A stretch of 64,000 nt of DNA, from NCBI GenBank assembly GCA_025449115.1, contig JAHLKC010000114.1:62001-126000 (forward strand), written 5' to 3'. Under the pieces are notes generated by a model. It searched no databases and was not told the origin of the DNA. It worked only from the letters and a program-made list of their open reading frames with translations. Below are positions 1 through 10,900 of the stretch, in pieces (positions within the stretch are counted from its first letter, which is position 1; every line of letters begins with the position of its first letter). The stretch is from Chytridium lagenaria. Its lineage: Eukaryota; Chytridiomycota; Chytridiomycetes; Chytridiales; Chytridiaceae. Both the position numbers and the translations under genes were made by a program.

Positions 1-2356
1 CGAGACCACACCACCGCCATCAAAGTCATCTCCTGCAAGAAGGCCAGAACAGAAAGAACCTCCTGCGCCCTTGACCCCAACAAGCTAGAAGACTACACCA
101 ACTATTTCTCGACTACCTTTGGCGCACCACCATCAGGCACGGAACCTCCCGACAACGAATACCTCCACCTCACCGATCCACAACGTCCCCGCCCCCAGCC
201 GCTCTCCCCCCTGGATATCTCCCGACATCACTAAAACCGCACTCACCCACTCCCCATCCGGAAAAGCTGCCGGAGGCGACGGCGTCTACGGTGAAATGCT
301 ATCCATTGCCGCCACCACCCTCACCCCAGCCATTACCCTCCTCTTTCAAATCATCGCCTCCTATCTATGCATTCCCTCCCCATGGCAACACGCAAATGTC
401 GCTCTCATCTATAAAGGCAAGGGCCCGAATACTAATGTTGCCAATTATCGCCCCATCTCCCTCATGTCCATGCTCAGGAAGACCTTCGAAGCCATCATCC
501 GACCTCCCCTCGACAAACGTATCGTCCCCACTCTTGATAAAGCCCAAGGGGGTTTCCGCGCCGGCCGATCTAGTCTCGAACAAGTCATGGTCTTGAACGA
601 AGCCATCGCCACAAAACCAGATCTTACCTGCGTCTACCTCGACATTAAGGCCGCATATGACACGGTGGACCGCCGTATACTTTGGTCCCGTTTTTCTTTA
701 CTCCTTGGAACTGTTTTAGAAAAAGATGAAACTGACTCTACTCTTGTACCCCTCCTCAGAGCCCTTTTTGACTTCAATCTAGCCTTTCTCCTGGTCCTCG
801 GGCACAAGTCGTTACCAATACCGGTGTTGAGGGGTCTTATTCAAGGTACTCTAGCTGCGCCGGTTCTTTTTAATTTTTTTATCAACCCCCTCCCATCCCG
901 ACTCCGCACTCTCCCCATAAATATCTTCCCCTTCACACCCACATCCGTACTATTAAATAACTCCCGTTTAAACTCCCTCCTCTTTGCTGATGATATTGTT
1001 CTCTTCCACGTATTACTCCCCATCCTCCAAATCCTTCTTAATGAATGTTATGAATGGGCACAGTCGGTGGGAATCTGCTTTAACGCGACGAAGACCATTT
1101 CAGTCGCGACGAGACTTATAGCACCTCCCCTTCGTCTTGGACCGGACCCCATCACACAGAAGGAACTAGCACGTTATCTAGGGATGATGATGGGAGGGCG
1201 CGGGGCCGACGTAGTCGCCTCGCTCCTCCCACGCATTGGGGCAGCTCGACGAATGGTAGGATGGCTGGGAGCTATTGGGATGAACAGTATGGGATGGCGC
1301 CCTCAGATGTCAATCCGGATTTATAAGACTCTTATCAGACCCATGATGAATATGGCCTCGCCCTTACGCCTCTGCCAAAAACAACACACCGACCAACTGC
1401 AACGCGTACAAAACGCTGCTCTCAGATGTCTCTTTGGTGTCTCCTCTAAAACCAGCATCCCCGCCCTACATCTCCTCTCCAACCTTCCCACCATGGGCCT
1501 CCCGTAACCACACCCTCAATGCCTCCTTCTATTTTCGATTACACCAATCCAACGATATCACCCATCTGGCCGTGACCTCCTATCGCGGCCGCACCATCCT
1601 CCCCGACCTACATCAATCCTTCATCTCTCAATCCAGCCGAAAAAACCCACTCTGGCCCCTCCTTACACCCTCACTCACCCCATTCAACCAAAACCCGCTT
1701 ATTGTGCCGCAACGAGTGTTTGTGGTAGGCAGGCCCCCTAAACTCACCGCCGCCCTTCCCCCCCTTCTTCTCGACACCTTTCACCAAACCGACCTTACTA
1801 CCCTCCAACAACAATCCACCAGTCGCACCGGACGCCTCCTTCCCATCCTCAAACGCGGCAAGCCACACCCCATTATCTCCTCCTCTACATTCCTCCCCCG
1901 ACACCACCAACGACCCTCATCCAATGGCTTCTAGGAGCAGTCGCCCAGCACCAGCCATGCTCCCGATGTGGCCCCAACGTTGAAGTATCCCGCTCACACG
2001 CCATCATATGCGCCAACATCTCCAACCTCCTTGCTCCTCTCTTCCCAAACATCCAGCCCCTCCCATCCCCAGGTTCCACTATCCTCGACACCGCCATCTC
2101 CTCCCTCAAATACACCGCCCACAATATTCCCAAAATCCGCCTGGTTGTTGAAGCCATCGAACGAATCCGCACCACTCTCCTCGACCTCACCCGCACCCGT
2201 GACATCCTTTACAATTCAGTGGCCGAAGAGACAGCGGAATGGCTGGCTGAAGCCTCTGCTCCGGGAATCCTCGCCAACGCCCAACGACTCCTATCAGTAG
2301 CAGCAATTAACCAACACTGGGAGCAAATACCGGAATACGCAGACCCACCGAACTAA
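1..2356 (+). pseudogene. Non-LTR retrotransposon (LINE) reverse transcriptase, 5'-truncated by window edge and frame-broken
   Basis: This is the RT part of a LINE ORF2, which primes reverse transcription at a nicked target. The core carries motif A (YLDIKAAYDTVDR, about 640-670), motif B (GLIQGTLAAPVLF, about 832-870) and catalytic motif C (LLFADDIVLF, about 978-1008). A CX2C...HX3C zinc knuckle (CSRCG..., about 1950-2010) ends the protein, as in Tad/I-type elements; stop at 2354-2356. The coding frame changes at least three times: near 190-215, near 1500 and near 1915. A short stretch near 1340-1375, where an EYGLALTP motif sits in another frame, suggests two more breaks. The element is relative to, but distinct from, the LINE at 47-52.7 kb. 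It may be a decayed copy or a copy with sequence errors. The endonuclease and ORF1 would lie left of the window. Confidence 0.9.
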
Positions 2357-3186
2357 CCCCATAACATTCAACCCCACTCCCCACACTCCCTTAGTATTTG
2401 TATTCTTTTTAGTCGTAGCTATTAGTAACTTGACAGGACCCCAACACACCGGATGGACGACCCAACCCCACAGGACAAGCATTCCTCCACATCTTCTTAT
2501 CATTCTCCACCAATTTTCTCCTTCTATTCATATATGTACACGGATTGTCGCCCGGCTAGATATGGTTCAATCCTGAGGCTGAGGGTTAACAGGGCTTGCT
2601 TCCGTTTCTTACTTACTTACCGTTACCTACTTTTATCTTTCATCTACCCTATTTTCTACCGTTGTGTTTCCTTATTACCATTATGTTTTGGATTATTTCA
2701 CCCCTTGTCTGTTTTTCCCAAAAATCTATATCCCCTCTACCCCCGTCATGTATACTTTGTTTTGGAGTTAAGACTAACCTCCGGGGGCTTAACAGAATAT
2801 ATTGAAATTATACTAATAGGAATATATAGATATGATTATGTAATACTAATGAGAGAACCCAAGTGCTTGGATATATAATGTATATGACATTTCATGTTAC
2901 ACTGCTGACTCTCTTATCGTGGTGATGTATATTAGTTTATGGTGATATGAATGTATGTATGATGCTTATCTCCTTTCTATATATTATATAATTAATTCAT
3001 TCATATTATTATTCTACCTAATCACTATTACAACCTGACTGACTATAGGTAACAACGTACTCGCAAGAGTCCGTCATTCCTCATTTCACATCTATCTCTG
3101 CTCAGCACCCAACAACAACCGACACTGTAGAAACTCAACATCCCTGACTCCTCATTCGGACAACACATTACTACCTACCTAGAACA
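2357..3186. other. Intergenic; probable LINE 3' UTR then AT-rich spacer
   Basis: No gene is supported here. The first few hundred bases probably are the 3' UTR of the preceding LINE, but no poly(A) tail or target-site duplication is evident. From about 2780 to 3060 the sequence is AT-rich with TATA-like stretches and leads into the transporter gene. Confidence 0.4.
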
Positions 3187-6100
3187 ATGCCCAACAACTC
3201 ATCTAAAGGCAGTCGCTCTTCAAACAGCCAATAAGGCACAAGGACTCTGAGGAGCATCTCTTTGTCACAGATGATATCGTTTCTACTAGTGCAAGTGCCA
3301 ATAAGGGAAAAGAGTCTACTCCTTCTACCACGTCGTCTGCGGCTATTCCCGTCACAAAGAGCTCGGCAAAGAGAATGACGTATGTCCTTTGAGGTTTCCC
3401 CTTATCTCCACAAGACCTTTGTTTTTTTTTTTTAACTCGACTTTAATCCTTCCCAACAAGAACAGCTCCATAGATCACCTCAAAGAAAAGGCCCTTCGAA
3501 CTTTTAGTCTCCCTGAACAGCCTAAACCCCCTCATCTCACCATCACTGCAGACGATTGCAGCACCACCGCCTCCAAAGACATCAACTCCTCCTCTGATGA
3601 CTCATCCGACTCTGACCATCTCAACATTGAAGACGACGACGCTAGCTCTGACGACGACGATGCAAAGCACAGAAGCCGAAGAAGAAGACGCAGAAGGAGA
3701 AGACAAGAACAAGAACAAGGTGGATTCCAAAGACGTGGACAGTCTGTCGGAACCTATCTCTCAAAATCTTTACTCGCAACCTCATTCGGGGCGACCCTTT
3801 CGTGAGTTCCCCTATTTACCTTGAAACAAACCCCCCATCCTCACCTCTCTTCCACACCAGCGCCGCCCGTCGAAACTCTGTTTTTGCCACTGCCCGTCAA
3901 ATCTCCCGCGCCCAAATGCGAGGCATGGCCTCCATGGCCGCCACCACCGCCAGCACCATGACATCAGGGCACGACCAAACCCTCATTGACCCTGCGACGC
4001 TCTACGGTACATCTCCTTCTTCCCATCTCTACTCTGCAGTGGCGGATGAGGACCCAGAGTGGAATCAAGGTGGGGGCGTGACGGCTGCGAGTGCGTTGGT
4101 GGAGATGGGGGGCAGTGGGAAGGTGCATAAAGAGGAGATGGAGGGGAGTTCGACGATGCAGAGTATTTTTAATACGGTGAATTTGTTGTTGGGGTTGGGG
4201 TTGTTGAGTTTGCCGTATGCTTTGAGGGTGAGGATTTCTGTAGTGTTTTGGTTGTTCATTTTTTTCGTTGTTTCTTACGCGCTTCATATCTTTTATATTA
4301 CATTGCTTTTCTGTACCCTTATTTTCTTATGCATTTTATATCTGTCTTACTACATTGTTTTCTGTACCCTTTATTTCTTACGCGTTTATCTCTGTCATAT
4401 TCCATTGTTTTCTGTACCCTTTATTTCTTACGCATTTTATCTCTGTTCATACTCCATTACTTTCTACACCTTTATTTCTTACGCATTTTATCTCTGTTCT
4501 TATTCCATTTCTTCCTTCTTAGTGCGGAGGCTGGATCCCTGGCCTCACCATCCTCATCTCCACCGCCTTCATTACCTCCTACACCGCCTACATCCTCTCC
4601 CGCTGTCTCTCCCTCCGCCCCGGCCGTCTCCTCGACTTTGCCGACATAGGAGAACAAGCCTTTGGCCCACACGCGCGTTCCATTGTCTCAATCCTCTTCA
4701 TCTCCGAGCTCTTTGTGACCTGCGTCGCCTTTATCATCCTCATCTCTGACTCTTTGAACGCGTTGTACCCGACCTTCCCGATGTGGGGGTGCCGCCTTGT
4801 GGCGTTTGTGGCGTGCACGGGGAGCACGTTTGTGAGACAGCTCAAGTATATTAGTTATGCGAGTTTGGTGGGGATTGCGGCGAGTTTTAATTTGGTGGTG
4901 GTGGTTGTTTTGGATGGGGTGATGAAGAGGGAGAGGCCGGGGAGTCTTTGGGAGGTGGAGGAGACGAGGATGGTGCCGAGGCATTTGGGGTCGATTAGTC
5001 TTGCTTTTGGGATTGTTATGGCGGGGTTTGCTGGACATGCTGGTATGAGTTCTGTTGTGTTTTTTTTTTTTTTAATTAATTTTTCTTTGTTTCTTGATGG
5101 GATCTGCTTTTTTTTTTTTGTTATCAATTTTTTATTCTTTCGGTTCTATACCTTTTTTTTCTTTCTTTTCGTATCTTGCATTCTACATTTTATCCGTCGT
5201 TCTACCTTGCATTCTGTATTTATTTCCGTCGTTCTACCTTGCATTCTGTATTTATTTCAGTCGTTCCTTTATCATATCTCCATTTTTTGTCCTTTTCTTT
5301 TTTCCATGCTACATTTATTTACATCGGTCCTAACGCTTCTCCTTTTTCCTATCTTGCATTCCACAACTTATCTCCATCGTTCCTTCTCACCTCTCATTCC
5401 TCCTCCATTTCATTCCACATCTTCTCATTCGCGGCATCCCCATCTTCTGATTCTTCTCATTCCCTCCATCTCCATCTTCTCATAACTATTCCACACCTCA
5501 TCCCCCATCTTCTCCCTATTCCGCATCACATCCCCATTCTCACTCCCCACCTCCAGTTCTCCCCAACATCTACCTCGACATGAAAGACAAGACTCGCTTC
5601 CCACACGTCCTTGCCGTCAGTTTCTCGATTGCGTTATCTCTTTACACGCTTGTGGCTGTATGTGGGTACGCCATGTTTGGGGAGATGACGTTGGAAGAGG
5701 TGACGATGAATTTGGCGGTGCCGGGGAACAGTGTGAACCCGTTTTTGAATGTGGTGACGACGGGGTTGATTGCGTTTATACCGATACCAAAGTATGTGCT
5801 TTTTTTTTTTGTGCTTTTTTTTTTTTTGGTGTGCTTTTTTTTTTTTTTTTGGTGTGCTTTTTTTTTTTGGTGTTTTTTTGTGGTGTGTTGGTTTGATGGG
5901 AGGGGGGCGTGGTTTTTTTTTTTTGTTGGTGTTTTCGTTGGGTTTTTTCTTGGGCAGGCGGTTTTCCCCTTTTTTTGTTAATGTTGTTCTGTCTATTTTT
6001 TGGAGTTGGGCTTTTTTGGGGTTTGTTTTGTATAGTCACTTTTTTAGACTTTTAACATTTTTCTGACTCCATCATCGCTCTGTTCTTGTGATTTTTTTTT

Positions 6101-6896
6101 TTTTTTTTTTTTTTTTTGGGGGGGGTCATTTGCTTATCCCCTTTTTATCAATCTGTTTTTCGTCGTCTCTTTTTTGGACTTTGACCGTTTACCGACTTTT
6201 GTCACTATTGTTCCATGGTCTCTTTCAAGACTTTTACCGTTTTTCTTATCGACTTTTGTCATTTTTTTTCCATCGTCTCTTTCAAGACTTTACCATTTTT
6301 CGATATTCATCACTCTTTCTCAATCATTCTTTCCAAACCTAACCAATTCCCAACCCAGATACGCACTCACCATCGCCCCCGTCGCTCTCGCCCTCGACCA
6401 ATACACAGGTCTCATCCTCCACCGTCACAACCTCCTCTCCCCAGCCCCTCCCCGCCCCCCCTCACAAGACCCACACCTCCACACGCACGCAGGAGGGTCC
6501 CGACTTTTGTTGACGCCGCCGCGTGGCGTTCAGCTTGTTCTTCGGACGGTGTTGGGGGGCACGACGGCGGTGCTGCCGTTGTTGGTGCCGCATTTTGATG
6601 TGGTGTTGTCGTTGTTGGGGTGTGTGTTTAGTGTGAGTGTGAGTGTTGTTTTGCCGGCGGCTTGTTATTTGAGGTTGTTTGGGGGGTGGGAGGGGCGGGG
6701 CGGGGGGGAGGGGAGGCCGCTTTTGGGGGCGGGTGGGGTGGGTGGGGCGGTTGGGGCGGGTGTGGGTGGGGTGGTGGGGGTTGCGGGGATGAAGGGGTGG
6801 GAGAGGGTGGTGTGTTGGGTGTTGGTGGTTGGGGGGAGTTTGGCGGCGGGTGTGGCGACTGTGGGGAGTTTGTGGCCGGGGGTGAGACCGGTTTGA
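3187..6896 (+). CDS. Vacuolar amino acid transporter, AVT1/SLC32-like
   Basis: Predicted proton-coupled amino acid transporter of the vacuolar membrane (AAAP family). Exons fit at 3187-3379, 3466-3801, 3861-4227, 4523-5042, 5557-5791 and 6359-6896, all with GT-AG borders and compatible phases from exon 2 on; about 729 residues, close to yeast Avt3/Avt4. The N-terminal quarter is hydrophilic, with Asp/Ser and Arg runs. The transporter core starts at STMQSIFNTVNLLLGLGLL (exon 3) and continues through LRCGGWIPGLTILIS across the exon 3/4 junction and GHAVLPNIYLDMKDK across exon 4/5; many hydrophobic segments follow. Exon 1 is uncertain: the ATG at 3187 (MPNNSSKGSR) is out of frame with the rest of the exon, so there is an indel near 3225 or a further 5' intron. 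Introns 3-5 (295, 514 and 567 bp) are unusually long for this window and filled with repeats. Family assignment is confident; substrate is unknown. Confidence 0.9.
4270..4520. repeat. Intronic minisatellite, about 51-bp unit, five copies
   Basis: Inside intron 3 of the transporter gene. Each unit runs roughly from TTCTTACGCATTTTATCTC to TTCTGTACCCTTTAT; five diverged copies stand head to tail and the last reaches the splice acceptor at 4521-4522. Confidence 0.85.
5195..5275. repeat. Intronic tandem repeat, about 32-bp unit
   Basis: Inside intron 4 of the transporter gene. The unit GTCGTTCTACCTTGCATTCT plus TATTTATTT-type sequence occurs twice almost exactly, with partial diverged copies on both sides, in a long pyrimidine-rich tract. 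Confidence 0.75.
5795..6330. repeat. Intronic poly-T/GGTGTGC tract and 53-57-bp tandem repeat
   Basis: Inside intron 5 of the transporter gene. From 5795 to about 5890 long T runs alternate with GGTGTGC. From about 6165 to 6330 a unit starting GTCTCTTTCAAGACTTT occurs three times (starts near 6165, 6218 and 6275). Confidence 0.75.
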
Positions 6897-7979
6897 TGGA
6901 TTTGTTTGTTTGATATTTTGTTTTTCCGTATTTCTTTTTTTTTTTTATGATTTCTTTGGTATGTTTTTTTTATACAGTGTGGGCGTGTTTTTTTGTTGAG
7001 GTTTTTTGTTTTTGTAGAATTGTGATGTTGTTTTTTTGGGGTGATGTTGTGGATGTGGGTTTTCTTTGGATGTGGAGGGAGGGTGGAATGGAGATGTGGA
7101 TGTTGATGAGCGTGGATGGTAAACCTGTTGTGATGATTGTGTGGGACGTGAAGAAATGATGGTTTTTATAGTTATTTAACTCAATGTGTATTAAGATACG
7201 TGAACCTGTATAACAAAAAGGTGGAGGGATGTCTGGGTTGAGCGGAAGCGACGGTTTAGCGTTGTGGTTGCCTGTTGTTTCGTTAAACCGTTCGCGACTC
7301 TCATGCATCTCTCGGACTAAACACAACTGCCGAGCCATTAGAAAGTCATACCTGTAACCCTCGAAGAAGTCATGACGGGTCATTTAAACTCTAGGAATTC
7401 ATGATATTGTAGGTCTTTGATGTTTTTGGGAGCTTCTGGTGACGTGACTTGTAACATGTGTGGTGGTGGGGAAATTGCTGTGACGGATTCGTTTAGATGG
7501 CCAACCATGCCGCATGATACTGTAATTCTTGGTATATATTTTAGAACGGAACTGAGATTTTAAAGAAAGCGTGTCAAGGAGGTATTCGCGACGCCACTTG
7601 CATCTGTGCCGACGGGGAATGGCTTGACGGATTCGTTGAGATGGCCAACGATACGGTTTTCGAAATCTACGTCACGCCTTCATGATGATATTGTCGTTTT
7701 TAACATAAATCTTAGATCAAGGAAAGATATCAAGGTATTCGGCAGGTAATTGCTATGACGAATTTGTTAAAACGCACGCCAACCATACAGTTTCCGAATC
7801 GAGATTGGCACTGAAATTACTTTTACCTGTCTTTGTTGGAGATGAGCGTTTCGCTTGAGATTCTCGGAATTTATGTTTGGTACAAGTGCGCGTATGGGTA
7901 TTCTTTGTCGCTTCTTTACTCTCGTTGACCTTTGGAAAGACATTGATCCTTTGTACTTGCATCGAGCGAATCGCTGTGG
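6897..7979. other. Intergenic with diverged tandem repeats
   Basis: No convincing gene. The first 250 bases are T/G-rich and probably hold the transporter 3' UTR. Between about 7472 and 7800 a block is present three times in diverged form (starts near 7472, 7615 and 7745); each contains a version of GACGGATTCGTTGAGATGG followed by CCAAC-AT-C. It may overlap the promoter of the cyclase gene. Confidence 0.5.
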
Positions 7980-10900
7980 ATGGGCTCGTCCACCAAAGGG
8001 CTACAGGCGCTGCTCCCAGTGCTTGTACCCGACATTGTGGTCAAAGCATGTAGACCAGAGTTGGCGAGTGACGAAGATCTATCGCCAATGAGAAAGACGT
8101 TGAGAGTGCCAGGGCTTCTTTCATGTGTTGGGGTTGTTGCGATTCTTGACCTTTCAGGCTATACGGCGTTATCGGAGCTTTTGTTTAAAGGATCGGATAA
8201 TGCGGGAGGTGAACGGCTTTTTAAAACGGTGAACCCGTTCTTTGGGGCCATGATCGATACCATTCGGCAATGTAGAAAACCTTTGTTGTAAAGAATGACG
8301 CTCATGATTTATAGATGGAGGAGATATCATCAAGTTCTGTGGCGACTCTATCATTATCGCGTGGAGCCAGCCGAGTACGGAGGACGTCATGGATGTAACG
8401 CATGCTTTTATTCAAAATGCCCTGTTATGCGTCGCCGACATGCTACAAAAATATGACGGTTTCAAAGTTGAGTTACCGGACGGTGAAGCTCGTGGAAGTG
8501 ATGCGTCACTCTACAATAGCGCTAAAGTGGAGAGGAAGCAGGATTACAAAATGGGTCTTCATATAGGGATGGGGTTAGGTAGTTTCACACATGTTTTTGT
8601 TGGGGAAAAAAGAAAAGGGAGAGCGGAATATTTGATTATTGGGAAAGCTATAGCAGAAGCCGCTTGTATGCTGCAGAAGGTAACGTGTGTCTCGGAATAA
8701 TAATTTAATGTGAAAGACGAAACGTGGTCAAATTGCTCTTACACGGCGTGGCTGGGATGCGTTTTTAAAAAGGAAGAGTTATACGGACGAGGATGTTCTT
8801 GGGAGCGAAAATAAACCTATTATCATTACAAGAGATTCTGAAACCATGCGATTATTGCAACCTCTGTTAAGCTCAGTTAACGGAAATGCGACGGCCGCGA
8901 CGGTGTCATCACCCAATATTATCATTTATCGAAAAGTTGAAGAGTTTATGGATGATAGCACAGGTAGCTCAAGGCCGTAATTTGAGAATTAACAAAACTG
9001 CAGTGCTTCGCTTGTCCTCGCTGGCTGTAGACAGTGTTGCTTTGGATTCTCTACATACAAGACTTAGTGAACTTCGGCGCGTGACAACGGTTTTTCTTCA
9101 AATTCCTGATTTGTCCCCACAAATGGAGCCGTCAGGAGCCTTGAATCTTATTCAAAAGCTCTTTGAAATTGTGCGGGTACCTTTGGAAAATTATAAAGGG
9201 CGTTTGAGGTATACTTTCATCTTGCCGTGATATGTTTGTTTTTAATATAATGTTTTACTAGACAAATCGTGTTTGACGATAAAGGCCTCACATTTCTTTT
9301 GGTTTGGGGACTTCCACCGTCAAATGCAATGGATCATACATTGGCCCTGTTTTGCGCCTTAGCAATTAAAGGTAAGCCCTTTAAATGTCTTGTCATAGAC
9401 TTCCAGTTTTACATTGATGACACTGCTGACGGAGTATCAGATGCCTTGTTGGCAACGTCCCTTGCAGAGTTTTCCATTGGCGTATCTTCTGGACCAACAT
9501 TTATCGGCGTTATTGGGAACGAGATTCGCTCTGACTTCAACTTGTTTGGGAGGTCATTGAATATTGTGAGCGCTATTTTATCTTTACTAATCGATTTGCA
9601 AGAGTCACACGACTAAAATATAACTTAAGGCTGCCCGATGCATGGCTCTTCCAATGGCTCGAAAATCGGTTCTGTGCGATCTAGCTTCCATTGAAAGCAA
9701 AATCATTGACGCTGGAGGCTTTGAATTCTCCAATCCCATCGAAATGAAAATCAAAGGCGTCGACAACATAAAGGAGTTAGCGCTTTTACGGTCGGGAACA
9801 AAAGACCCGTTACGCGCTGAGTTGGACGGTTTTCGCAATCAGACGCCCAACCACACGTGGATGGTAAAAATGAAACATGCAAAGTGGAGATGGTTGGAAG
9901 ACAAACGAAATGGATGCGGTGGAGAAAGAATTCATGCCTGGATTAGTCAAAGTTCTGTACCGAACCCGGTCACTCCTGAAGCGAATCAGGAGCCGGTACC
10001 ACAAGTTCGACCGAGTGGCGTTATGATTTTCGGGAAGTCGGGATGTGGGAAGACAAGTATGGGGAAACTCTGCGAGAATTTGATTATATCTAAAACTGAT
10101 GCGAAGCGAACGATATTCTGGTAAAATTGCGTCCGTTCACGTTTTTTGTTAATCGCGCTTTTCGTTAGCCAAATGGATTGTTTCGAAATCGCACGCCACG
10201 CGCCTTTCTACGTCCTCAAACTTCTTCTCTCTCAAGTGTTTGATTTTCTCCTTCTTTCCAAAGATATTTTGAAAGAGTCTAAACAAAAAGTGGAGTTGTT
10301 TCTTAAAGACGACCTTCAACACCGGGCATTTGCAAAAAAAGGAAAGGTGTGGCGGTCAGCGAGCGTTCACTCTGTGAAGACGGGAATAAGTAAATTAGAC
10401 TCAGCTATGAGGCTTCCCCCCTTCCGTCTATTGGATCTAAAGATATTTCAAGTGCCTCAAGGGCCAACAGCACCAAAGGCAGTGTACATGCGTCAGAGGC
10501 TTCGTCTTTTGCTTTCATGAGTGGCCCCGAATATCTCACCTCTAACGATCCATCACCCTACGAGACCAATCTTCGAGAAAACGATATCATTGAGGTGCTT
10601 GAATATATAGGAATTTCGAAGAAATTGACAGGAACTGGAATCATTGACGATATTATTGGCTTTCTAGGTGTGAAGAATGGAAACAGCGATGGTAAGTTTT
10701 TGCTTTTGCTTCATTTGTTTGCTGACAATACTAGGCTTTTTGAATAATCCCGTTGGTGTTCGAACGATTATCGTCAGAATCCTCTCGGTCATCACAAAAG
10801 CTTTGGGTTTTAAAGTAGTATTCATGGTAAGCTCTTTAAAATCTGATGAATTCACATGACGACTATCATATTAAATTCGCACGTAGATTGATAATTGTCA

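Noticed and set aside
3597..3824. Alternative acidic frame in exon 2 of the transporter gene
   Set aside because: Splice phases on both sides fit the other frame without any indel; the acidic frame is a shadow of GAAGAAGAC-type repeats.
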